Assembly: GCA_965223115.1 (NCBI GenBank)
Contig: OZ244982.1
Location: forward strand, 1,860,001-1,924,000
Direction: 5' to 3'
Length of the DNA: 64,000 nt
Source of the DNA: CBDCUI01 sp965223115
GTDB taxonomy: Bacteria; Pseudomonadota; Gammaproteobacteria; UBA4575
Positions 26,564-34,656 of this stretch are shown piece after piece. The translations under genes were made by a program, and so were the position numbers. The stretch's first letter is position 1; each line of letters begins with the position of its first letter. The notes under the pieces are model-generated. The model was not told the origin of the DNA and searched no databases. It worked only from the letters and a program-made list of their open reading frames with translations.

Positions 26564-26983
26564 GTGGAAAATATTTATAAATTATTCGTTCTATTTTTAA
26601 TACCAATTTTACTGTTCAGTGGATGTGGTGGAGGTGGAGGATCATCATCCTCTGATGAAACATCCATATCCAATGTTCCACCACCAACTAATAATAATAC
26701 CTCATCTACACCAGCAAACGTATTATCTAATTTTATCGATATAAATCCACTACGTGATCTTGGCTTGTCAAAAGGTGAACAAGTTTGTTTCAGACTTAAA
26801 TCTTACAATAATGTTGCTACATCTAAATTTTCAAAGCCAATATGCAGCAAAGTAAAAAACGAACAATACTTAACTCTAACTTGGGAAACTGTCTCGGATA
26901 AGATTAATGGTTATTACGTTTATTTTGGAACCAATAAAAATAAAGCAGATGATAACTTTTTAGCTGATGTAATCGAAAGCTAA
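26564..26983 (+). CDS. Small lipoprotein with permuted fibronectin-III-like domain
   Basis: I start at GTG 26564 (139 residues) because GGAG at 26551-26554 is 9 nt away; it would touch the TTG at 26555. The lipoprotein signal ends in the lipobox LLFSGC, followed by a glycine/serine linker (CGGGGGSSSS). The C-terminal domain (about 58-139) matches the neighbours: INPLRDLG, VCFRLKSYNNVATSKFS, then LTLTWETVSDKINGYYVYFG. It lies 145 bp after the lysine-repeat gene. Its function is unknown; it is probably anchored in a membrane. Confidence 0.75.
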   Translation: MENIYKLFVLFLIPILLFSGCGGGGGSSSSDETSISNVPPPTNNNTSSTPANVLSNFIDINPLRDLGLSKGEQVCFRLKSYNNVATSKFSKPICSKVKNEQYLTLTWETVSDKINGYYVYFGTNKNKADDNFLADVIES

Positions 26984-27355
26984 CAACAGTAATTATTATA
27001 AATGCTAAGTATTTTAGGCGAGTCTCAACACAACAAATAACTGCTCAGATAAACGACTATATTCACAGGACAAAATAGCCAATTAATATTATTTTGATGA
27101 AATATATTTTGAGCAACTTAGCATTATAATTTATTTAATTTAATAAATATCAGTTTATCTTTGAAATGCTACCGTCTTCCCAGCTGACAGAACTCATGAG
27201 GAAATATTATGATAGATTTCACACAGTTTTGTATTTTCTTAATCAGCCTGACTCCAAATGGAACTTGAATTAGGCAGTGTTAATAACAAGAGACAATACT
27301 GAAAAGGTACAAGGAATATCTTTTTAATATTGATAACTTAAATTTGGAGTTGGAA
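26984..27355. other. Intergenic region with second copy of the upstream element
   Basis: The block 27151-27223 aligns without gaps to 25476-25548 and ends in TATGA-TAGATT-TCACA (27208-27223), one mismatch from a CRP-type site. The GGAG ribosome site of the next gene is at 27346-27349. I see no gene here. Confidence 0.5.
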
Positions 27356-28282
27356 ATGAAATATCTTGCAAGATTACTTGCTCTTTCAGCAGTGATGTCA
27401 CTAAACTTTGGAATAAGTGAATATTTTCTCAAGGGCACTACTGTACGCGCTGCCGAGCTAACTAACTGTAAAAATCTAATTGTAATTGAAGCTGAATCTT
27501 TTAGCAGAAAAACAACTAAAGGAAGCCACAGCTGGGAATTACGCAGTAGTAAAAAAGCATCCAACAATAAATTTATGCGGGCACTCCCAGACATCGGCAC
27601 TAATCATCGTGCAGATTACATATCTTTAAGTCCACGACTAGATTTCGATGTTAATTTTGTCACTAGTGGTACATATTACGCTTGGGTACGAGGTTTCAGC
27701 AAAAATAAAGCTAGTGATTCTGTACATATGGGATTTGATGGAGTAGATCTATTAACCACAAGACGTATTGATGAATTTACAATTTCATCTTGGAGTTGGT
27801 CTAACCTTATACAATTATCTTCAAATACATTTGACAGGGCTACAATTAACGTGGTCTCGCCAGGTGAACATACTTTAAATATTTGGATGCGCGAAGATGG
27901 GTTTAAACTAGATAAGATTGTACTTACTACTGATTCAGATTGCGTTATAAGTGGTATAGGACCACTAGAAAGTGTGCAAATAAGTGATATCTCAAGTTCA
28001 TCTGACACAACTACGAACATACTAGCCAATTCATTGGAAATAAATCCTACTCGTGACCTTGGTTTAGCCACTGGTGAAAATGTCTGCTTTAAACTGAAAT
28101 CTTATAACAATACAGCAACATCAAACTTTTCTGATGCAATATGCAGCAAAATCCCTGATGGAGAATCTTTAACATTAACATGGGAATCAGCACCCGGAGA
28201 TATTGTTGGTTATTATGTTTATTTTGGAACGAGTACAACAAATGCTGGCAATAACTTTCTGGCTAATGTACTTGAGAATTAG
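27356..28282 (+). CDS. Secreted carbohydrate-binding-like protein with permuted fibronectin-III-like domain
   Basis: The ATG at 27356 (308 residues) is preferred over the TTG at 27344 because GGAG lies 6 nt before it. A signal peptide covers about 1-33. Residues about 42-200 form a beta-sandwich-like domain (IVIEAESFSRKTTKGSHSWEL, RADYISLSPRLDFDVNF, TYYAWVRGF, LNIWMREDGFKLDKIVLTTD). This domain is repeated twice in the 1385-residue protein at 56246 and resembles carbohydrate-binding modules. The C-terminal part (about 228-308) is the INPTRDLG / LTLTWESAPGDIVGYYVYFG domain shared with the two upstream genes. Confidence 0.75.
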   Translation: MKYLARLLALSAVMSLNFGISEYFLKGTTVRAAELTNCKNLIVIEAESFSRKTTKGSHSWELRSSKKASNNKFMRALPDIGTNHRADYISLSPRLDFDVNFVTSGTYYAWVRGFSKNKASDSVHMGFDGVDLLTTRRIDEFTISSWSWSNLIQLSSNTFDRATINVVSPGEHTLNIWMREDGFKLDKIVLTTDSDCVISGIGPLESVQISDISSSSDTTTNILANSLEINPTRDLGLATGENVCFKLKSYNNTATSNFSDAICSKIPDGESLTLTWESAPGDIVGYYVYFGTSTTNAGNNFLANVLEN

Positions 28283-28348
28283 AGGTTATTTAAATAAAAT
28301 CATTTAATCTAAAATAGATTTATAAATTATTAAGGACTTTTCATGACT

Positions 28349-28379
28349 AGGCATTATTCTTTTTAATTGAATAATGCCT
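28349..28379. repeat. Perfect 11-bp inverted repeat over the stop codon of the glycosyltransferase gene
   Basis: AGGCATTATTC (28349-28359) pairs with GAATAATGCCT (28369-28379) around a T-rich loop. It lies between two convergent genes and includes the - strand stop at 28363. No T-run follows on either strand, so a terminator role is possible but not clear. Confidence 0.45.
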
Positions 28380-29559
28380 CATAAGCATTAAGTAGCTTTG
28401 GTGCTTCATAATCCCATGATAATTCATTAAGCACTCGTGTTCTGCCATAGTTACCCATTCTCTCTCTCATGTCCTTATCATCAAGTAGAGTAACAATCTT
28501 GTCTGCTAGATCTTTTTCATCATTTTTATTTGCATACAAAGATGCTTCTTGCGCTGAATAGCGACCTTCAGTTAAATCAAATTGAACTATAGGTTTGCCA
28601 AGTGCCATATATTCCATAACTTTGTTCATTGTCGATTTGTCATTCATCTCATTTGCTACATCCGGGTTTACACAAACATCAGCTGTATTCAACATTTTTA
28701 ACATCTCTTCATCAGAAACCCTTCCTGTAAATGTAACATAATCTTTAATACCTAATTCTTCAGCATATGCCTCCATTACTCCAAGTTCTGTCCCTCCTCC
28801 AACTAAGCCAAAATGTATATCCTCACGTTTGAGAACTTGAACAATAAACTGTGCAGATCTAAGCAAATAATCAATGCCCTCCTGTTTCCCCATGACGCCT
28901 ACATAACCTACTAAATATTTACGTCCACATTTCAACTCATTTATAGGTGGCATTATTTTTAATCGTTCAATCTTAGGCCCACTCCTAACCACATGAACTT
29001 TATCAGGATGCATGCCACCTCTTTGAACGGCTATTTTTTTATATGACTCATTAGTTGCAATCGATATATCCGCTATTTTAAATGTCCAACTTTCCCATAA
29101 AAGCATAATTTTATAAAAAACATCTCTACGACCAAATTTTGCTTCATACAACTCAGGATTAATATCATGATGATCAAATAAAAATTTCTTTCCAAATAAC
29201 TTAAAAAAGAGGCCTATTAAGAAAATATTATCTGGAGGATTGCATGCATGGATGACATCAAATCCACGTGTAAACATGACTTTAAGTGATAAAACAAACT
29301 GCCAGAACAATGCAATTGAGTATTCTAATGCATAACCCACTGCACCATCTGCCTCAACAAAAAGTGAGTGACGATAAATATAGGTATCTTCAAGAACCTC
29401 AAAACTCTTAGGATAGTCTTTAGTCTTAGGGCATATTATTGAAACAACATAACCTGCAGCGGCTAATGTCGTAGCCTCTTGCCAAACTCTACGGTCAAAC
29501 GGTACTGGGAGGTTCTCAACAATTATTAGTACTTTTCTCGGCTTACCAACAGATCCCAT
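28363..29559 (-). CDS. Glycosyltransferase family 4 (WbuB-like)
   Basis: I start at ATG 29559 (398 residues), which follows GGGGA on the - strand; the frame extends to 29607. The N-terminal domain begins RKVLIIVENLPVPFDRRVWQEA, a signature of GT4 enzymes in capsule and colanic-acid-type loci. The C-terminal donor-binding part has YVGVMGKQEGIDYLL and NKVMEYMALGKPIVQFD with the EX7E-type region. It transfers a sugar from a nucleotide donor to the lipid-linked repeat unit in the cytoplasm. It overlaps the end of algD by 17 bp, so the two are coupled. Confidence 0.85.
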   Translation of the reverse strand: MGSVGKPRKVLIIVENLPVPFDRRVWQEATTLAAAGYVVSIICPKTKDYPKSFEVLEDTYIYRHSLFVEADGAVGYALEYSIALFWQFVLSLKVMFTRGFDVIHACNPPDNIFLIGLFFKLFGKKFLFDHHDINPELYEAKFGRRDVFYKIMLLWESWTFKIADISIATNESYKKIAVQRGGMHPDKVHVVRSGPKIERLKIMPPINELKCGRKYLVGYVGVMGKQEGIDYLLRSAQFIVQVLKREDIHFGLVGGGTELGVMEAYAEELGIKDYVTFTGRVSDEEMLKMLNTADVCVNPDVANEMNDKSTMNKVMEYMALGKPIVQFDLTEGRYSAQEASLYANKNDEKDLADKIVTLLDDKDMRERMGNYGRTRVLNELSWDYEAPKLLNAYEALFN

Positions 29560-30856
29560 TATAATTGTTCCCCGTTGCTTCAAGCTCTGACAACCGGACC
29601 AAATCAATGATTGTCTGATTTGAATTTAATTTACTACCGATGGTATTAAATTCATCATCTCCATTTCCAATTACAATTGTACTAGAGTGGTCTAATACCT
29701 CATCTATAGAACTAACCAATAATTTTGAAATATGGGGAATATGATTAAGAATATAATCTTTATTTGCACCCATTAGTGCTGCAATATTTACATTTTTATC
29801 ATAAATACGAATATCGTACCCTTTGCCCAAGAGACGTTCTATTAGTTCAACGATAGGACTCTCCCTAAGGTCGTCTGTTCCCGCCTTAAAACTCATACCG
29901 AGTATACCTATGTTTTTAGACCCTGACTCAATCACCATATTGATACCATTTTCGATTTGTAGCTGATTACTCGGAAGTATTGAATTAAGTATTGGTAGAT
30001 TTAGATCTGTACTCTGCCCTTTATAGGTTAAGGCACGAACATCTTTTGGCAAGCAAGAACCACCAAACGCAAAACCAGGTTTTAAATAATATGGTGATAA
30101 ATTAAGCTTTTGGTCTTTGCAAAAAATATCCATCACCTTGTGGCCATCCAGTTCTAATTTTTTACAAATATTCCCTATTTCATTTGCAAAACCAACCTTA
30201 AGTGCATGCCATACATTATCTACATATTTAACCATCTCAGCTGTTTTTACATCGGTTCTTATCAATGGTGCATCCATATCTTTATAAAGGCTTGCAATAG
30301 TAGTACCACTCTTTTCATCCGTTTCACCAATTACGGTCTTGGGTGGATTGTAAAAATCAAATACTGCGGTGCCCTCTCTTAGAAATTCAGGATTATTACA
30401 TACCCCAAAATTAACACCTGCTTTTTTACTAGAAGCATTTTCCAACATAGGAATTACGGTATTCATCATACTTCCAGGCAGCATGGTACTTCTTGTAACT
30501 ACAACGTGAAAATCAGATTTAGATTTTAACGCATTACCAATTTCTTCACATACAGCTTCTACATAAGTGAGGTCTAAATTCCCATTGCTTTGACTCGGTG
30601 TTCCTACACAAATTAATGATATTTCTGAATTATTAATTGCGTCGTTCACATCCATTGTTGCACGCAATTTATTTTCACCAACCGCTTTTTTAATAATCTC
30701 ACCAATATCTTTTTCAATTACCGGTGTATTACCCTTATTAATTAAATCTACTTTAGTTTTATTTGGATCCACGCCTATAACGCTATGGCCATCTTTAGCA
30801 AGACAACCTGCAGATACCGCACCAACGTAACCCAACCCAAAAATACTAACTTTCAC
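29543..30856 (-). CDS. algD: GDP-mannose 6-dehydrogenase
   Basis: The 437-residue protein starts with the NAD-binding motif IFGLGYVGAV and shows strong AlgD traits: RSTMLPGSM, CNNPEFLREGTAVFDF, CKDQKLNLSPYYLKPGFAFG. The catalytic cysteine is Cys268 in FGGSCLPKDVRALTY, the same number as in Pseudomonas. The C-terminal GICW also matches AlgD. It oxidises GDP-mannose to GDP-mannuronate. No alginate polymerase (alg8/alg44) is present, so mannuronate, or its epimer, is probably one unit of a heteropolymer here. Confidence 0.93.
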   Translation of the reverse strand: MKVSIFGLGYVGAVSAGCLAKDGHSVIGVDPNKTKVDLINKGNTPVIEKDIGEIIKKAVGENKLRATMDVNDAINNSEISLICVGTPSQSNGNLDLTYVEAVCEEIGNALKSKSDFHVVVTRSTMLPGSMMNTVIPMLENASSKKAGVNFGVCNNPEFLREGTAVFDFYNPPKTVIGETDEKSGTTIASLYKDMDAPLIRTDVKTAEMVKYVDNVWHALKVGFANEIGNICKKLELDGHKVMDIFCKDQKLNLSPYYLKPGFAFGGSCLPKDVRALTYKGQSTDLNLPILNSILPSNQLQIENGINMVIESGSKNIGILGMSFKAGTDDLRESPIVELIERLLGKGYDIRIYDKNVNIAALMGANKDYILNHIPHISKLLVSSIDEVLDHSSTIVIGNGDDEFNTIGSKLNSNQTIIDLVRLSELEATGNNYNGICW

Positions 30857-31133
30857 TGTATCTTCCCTAATAATAAAATTGAAAAAATTTTAATAACCAA
30901 TGTATTTTTTAATTAAAAAATACTGAATTTTCTTATTGCGAATTTTTCTCACGTTAAAATCTTATTGATCTATTCTTATTTCTATAAAAAATTAGTGATG
31001 GCTGCAGTAAACATATATTTACATTCTCTTACGAAATAAATATTAAATGTAGCATATGCAATTCAATATTGTATTTTCAAATAATCGATACATTTCCAAT
31101 AAAACGCTAAGTGTCTCTATTACACAATCTATG

Positions 31134-31988
31134 TTAAAAGTTATACCAGACTGACAAATCTCTTTGAAGAAGATCCTCTACTTTATTTATATCATTCATT
31201 ACTAACTTAATTGATTCTATACGCTGTTCTTTAGTCAATTTTGGCACATTTTGCATATTAGAATCTTTGATCCCCTTCAGCTTTTCAAGAGCTGTATTAG
31301 GCAAAAATGATTTTAAAAAATTTTTTAATCCCTTATTTTTTGACACTTTATATATAGACTTATATTTTGGAATATATCCTCGGTTATATCTTGTTGAAAA
31401 ATCTGGGGAAAAGTTCTCAGAAACATCAAGAAATCTATACAGCCCGTTAATTGTACTTTTAATATCAGCCACCATGTCTTCAAATAAAATGACTTTAATT
31501 TGTTCTTTTTTAAATAGATCAAAATACATTTTAAGTTTTGGATAATATTGACCTTTGCCTGCCATTTCTTCAGTAAAATTATAATCTGATAAACTCGCAA
31601 GACTTTTACCATCTGCGCGTTGTTGCATTATGAATGATGAATATGCCCGATCAACAGGATTGCGCAAACTAATTATTAGTTTTGCACCCGGTATGTACTC
31701 ATATATCTTATTTGCAGCATGTTCACTATTTAAATATTCAGGTGATGCCTCACCAATCGCTTTTTCATTTGATACACTTCTAAATAGCTCACAGTATTCT
31801 TCCAATGTTGTAATTGGAAATATTTTTGGCACTTTTTTAATATGATCTGGATTATTATGATTAAACGCAAAAAAACGTGTCTCTTTTATTTCCGGCATAA
31901 AAATTTGTGGGTGTGCTTTTAAGTAAGCATACATAGAAGTAGTTCCTGCCTTGTGTGCACCTATAATCAAAAAATTAGGGAGTACCAT
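31134..31988 (-). CDS. PAPS-dependent sulfotransferase
   Basis: I start at ATG 31988 (284 residues) because the paralogue at 39416 begins with the same MLPNYLIIG pattern. The frame reaches a GTG at 32012, and neither start has a clear ribosome site. The 5'-phosphosulfate loop is FLIIGAHKAGTTSMYAYL. The 3'-phosphate motif is LIISLRNPVDRAYSSFIMQ, and KETRFFAF matches the heparan-type family. It would transfer sulfate from PAPS to a sugar of the repeat unit. It is the first of six such genes in the locus. Confidence 0.85.
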   Translation of the reverse strand: MVLPNFLIIGAHKAGTTSMYAYLKAHPQIFMPEIKETRFFAFNHNNPDHIKKVPKIFPITTLEEYCELFRSVSNEKAIGEASPEYLNSEHAANKIYEYIPGAKLIISLRNPVDRAYSSFIMQQRADGKSLASLSDYNFTEEMAGKGQYYPKLKMYFDLFKKEQIKVILFEDMVADIKSTINGLYRFLDVSENFSPDFSTRYNRGYIPKYKSIYKVSKNKGLKNFLKSFLPNTALEKLKGIKDSNMQNVPKLTKEQRIESIKLVMNDINKVEDLLQRDLSVWYNF

Positions 31989-32052
31989 ATTAATTAAAAT
32001 ATTTAATGCCACATGTTGAATAATGTTGAAATATTAAAATACTTAATAAATA

Positions 32053-32832
32053 TCATCTAAGACATGCCTGAATGGATTTGATATTTGGTATCGTGATTTT
32101 TGCTAAATTACATTTATTACTTGGCTTCTCTACAATTATCTCAGGATAGTGCCTCCGCCACTCATCTATACAACTTTTTTCATGTTTGCGTGTTGAGTCA
32201 TCTAGGAATATACGATGATCTTCTGCAAGATAAGGTATGATTTCTGGTAATGCGCCATTGCGGCCGACCAAAGTACCCATAGGTCCATCTATTAACACAA
32301 AGTCAAAAGGCTTTTTCACATAATCTAGATTTGCATCATACCACCAATATTTTTCCCCATTAGAATATTCTCTACGAATAAAATTGCAAACTTGAATCGT
32401 CAAATAATCACTACAAGATAAATCTTTAAGCAAATATTCCACATATTTTACTGTAGATGCATAATTTTCAAGGCTCAATAACTCAAATTTATATTTTTCT
32501 GCCGTTGCAGCAAAAATTGCAGATGAAGTCCCACTACCGACTTCCAATAGACTACTTGGGGGTCTGTTTTTAATCTCGTCAATTAGAAACTCCACTTTAA
32601 CAGGGCTTAAAGTCATTGGCCCCCACCAAAGTCTTTCTGGCACAAGACCTAGTTCAGTTAATTTATTTTTAAATTTATCATCTAATGCAAAGTTGATTCT
32701 ATTTTGGACTTTCTTAATTCTTAACTTGACTGCTACTCCATCAATTACGATTTTCTGAACTAGACGTACCAATAAAGAAAATTTTTTATCTAGTATCCTT
32801 GCATTTTTATTTGCAGAAATGACATTAAGCAT
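32053..32832 (-). CDS. Class I SAM-dependent methyltransferase-like protein
   Basis: The 259-residue protein has a Rossmann-type core at about 92-200. LLEVGSGTSSAIFAAT is motif I, LLSLENYASTVKYVE holds the acidic residue that would bind the ribose, and FDFVLIDGPMGT is the motif IV region. RIFLDDSTRKHE follows. It may methylate a sugar or a lipid-linked intermediate, but no substrate can be read from the sequence. It lies 64 bp upstream of the sulfotransferase gene on the same strand. Confidence 0.7.
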   Translation of the reverse strand: MLNVISANKNARILDKKFSLLVRLVQKIVIDGVAVKLRIKKVQNRINFALDDKFKNKLTELGLVPERLWWGPMTLSPVKVEFLIDEIKNRPPSSLLEVGSGTSSAIFAATAEKYKFELLSLENYASTVKYVEYLLKDLSCSDYLTIQVCNFIRREYSNGEKYWWYDANLDYVKKPFDFVLIDGPMGTLVGRNGALPEIIPYLAEDHRIFLDDSTRKHEKSCIDEWRRHYPEIIVEKPSNKCNLAKITIPNIKSIQACLR

Positions 32833-33215
32833 AATACTTATACCTTGATATAATTAATTCGAACTTGACTTAATTACTTATATGATGGGCGCTCAATTCA
32901 ACTTATATTAATCTATTGTCGTGATAATATCGTTCTAAGTATTAATATACCCAACTAAGTAAAGTACAATAATATAATATGGTATTTTTTACCAAGAGTT
33001 AGTTCACATAATCACATCATTAAATAAGAGAACTGTTACTGCATATACTTAAATTTTACTACTTATATAGATGTGCTTCACATATCTAATATAAAAACCA
33101 CTTATATGATCAATTTTATTGAAAATAATGTTGCCTGATTATATTCAATAAATATTGATATCTGCTTAAAGCTTTTCTGTTTTTGGAGAAAATAAATTTA
33201 ATTTGAGTATATTCG
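32833..33215. other. AT-rich intergenic region, nothing recognised
   Basis: This 383-bp stretch lies between two - strand genes. It is very AT-rich and has no long reading frame, clear hairpin with T-run, or recognisable site. It may hold the promoter of the methyltransferase gene. Confidence 0.4.
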
Positions 33216-34286
33216 CTACAATAAATCTTGGTATAGCTTATTAAGATCCTGTACGATCTTCACTAATTTATATTTTTCATCCACTATTTTCAAACTAGCT
33301 TTTCCCATTTCATTTCTTAATTCAGTATTTTCACATAGCTTATCTATACACATGCTCAATGATTTTATATCGCCAGGTTGAATAAGAAATCCATTTACGC
33401 CATCTATGACCACTTCTGGAATCCCTCCTACTGGAGTTGACACAATTGGCAAGTTGGCAGCCATTGCTTCTAAAATTGAAACAGGAAGCCCTTCGTTATA
33501 TGAGGGTAAAACATAAATATGAGCCTCTTTAAATGCATTTATTTTATCTTCCCCAGACAACCAGCCACGCAATAATACTCTATCCTCTAGACCTTTTCCC
33601 TGAATAATTTTTTTAGCTTTTTCTATTTCTCCGTCACCACCTAAAATTAAATAAGCGCTATTAAATTTATTATATATAGGAATAAAGGCATCTATTAAAT
33701 CGTATGTTCCTTTTCGTGAACCTAGCTCACCCATAAATAAGATATTTATTTTATCCTGAGTATTTACCTGTGGCTTAAATTTTTCAGGATCAGCTCCATT
33801 GTATAAAATATATATATTCTTATTGTTACATATATTTTGAGCAAAAGTTTCCCATTTTTTTGAAAGCATAATCAGAGCATCGACATGATTGAACATCCAT
33901 GTGATTAATTTCTTACGAATAATACTTCCATTTAAATAAAATATTTCAAAATCTGATCCATGCAAATGGACTATTATTTTATCTCTTTTTATTTTTCCAA
34001 TTAAAACTATAACTAATTTTCTATAAAAACTCATTCCATGAGCTAAATGTATATGGACTAAATCATACTCACTAGAACTTAATGCAATATACTTAAAATA
34101 TGAATTTATACCATTCCTCAGTTTTAAAAAATACTGACGAGGCCCATTGAAATCTATTGTTGAAACATATTTCAATATGACAAACTGCTTTAACCCTGCA
34201 TCTATCCAATTATTAACGACAGCAGTAATTCCTCCTGTAGCTTTTAAATCCGGCCCAAACATTAATATTTTTATTTTATTACTCAT
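33216..34286 (-). CDS. Glycosyltransferase family 4
   Basis: The 356-residue protein has two Rossmann-like halves. The N-terminal one includes ILMFGPDLKATGGITAVV and VHIHLAHGMSFYRK. The C-terminal donor-binding half includes INILFMGELGSRKGTYDLIDAF, LRGWLSGEDK and the EX7E region YNEGLPVSILEAMAANLPIV, then STPVGGIPEVV. It is a GT-B retaining transferase of the polysaccharide locus; its donor and acceptor are unknown. It is divergent from the amidotransferase gene at 34657. Confidence 0.88.
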   Translation of the reverse strand: MSNKIKILMFGPDLKATGGITAVVNNWIDAGLKQFVILKYVSTIDFNGPRQYFLKLRNGINSYFKYIALSSSEYDLVHIHLAHGMSFYRKLVIVLIGKIKRDKIIVHLHGSDFEIFYLNGSIIRKKLITWMFNHVDALIMLSKKWETFAQNICNNKNIYILYNGADPEKFKPQVNTQDKINILFMGELGSRKGTYDLIDAFIPIYNKFNSAYLILGGDGEIEKAKKIIQGKGLEDRVLLRGWLSGEDKINAFKEAHIYVLPSYNEGLPVSILEAMAANLPIVSTPVGGIPEVVIDGVNGFLIQPGDIKSLSMCIDKLCENTELRNEMGKASLKIVDEKYKLVKIVQDLNKLYQDLL

Positions 34287-34656
34287 GAAAATTGCATTAC
34301 TAAAAATTTTAAAAGTTAATTTATTAGCAATGTAAGCTAAATATGATTTATAGTAAAATTTTTCCCTCTACCGCCCTTCTTGAAAATAACAGTAATAGTG
34401 AGTTTTGTGAGTTTGCGCACAATACTTATATATAGCTACAATATTGACATGCCAATTATCTACACACAATTACACTTCATCACAACAAGTTCCTAACATT
34501 ATTAATATGTATATGATTTAATGTATGCTTATATATAATACAAAAGTTTTAGACTTCAAAAATATAGTAAAACTGAAAATTTATTTAAATTACTATATAA
34601 ATTACAACAAAATTATTACTGAACACATCTAAAATATTAAAGCCTCCAAGGTTACT
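34287..34656. other. Divergent intergenic region with a CRP-like site
   Basis: This 370-bp gap separates the divergent glycosyltransferase and amidotransferase genes. It contains TGTGA-GTTTGC-GCACA (34406-34421), one mismatch from the CRP-type consensus. I see no gene in it. Confidence 0.45.
34406..34421. promoter_or_regulatory. CRP-like palindrome
   Basis: TGTGA-N6-GCACA differs from TGTGA-N6-TCACA at one base. It lies 236 bp before the + strand asnB-like gene and 120 bp before the - strand glycosyltransferase gene. Confidence 0.4.

Noticed and set aside
29543..30856. UDP-glucose 6-dehydrogenase
   Set aside because: Same superfamily, but the CNNPEFLREGTAVFDF, KLNLSPYYLKPGFAFG and terminal GICW segments and Cys268 numbering match GDP-mannose 6-dehydrogenase (AlgD).
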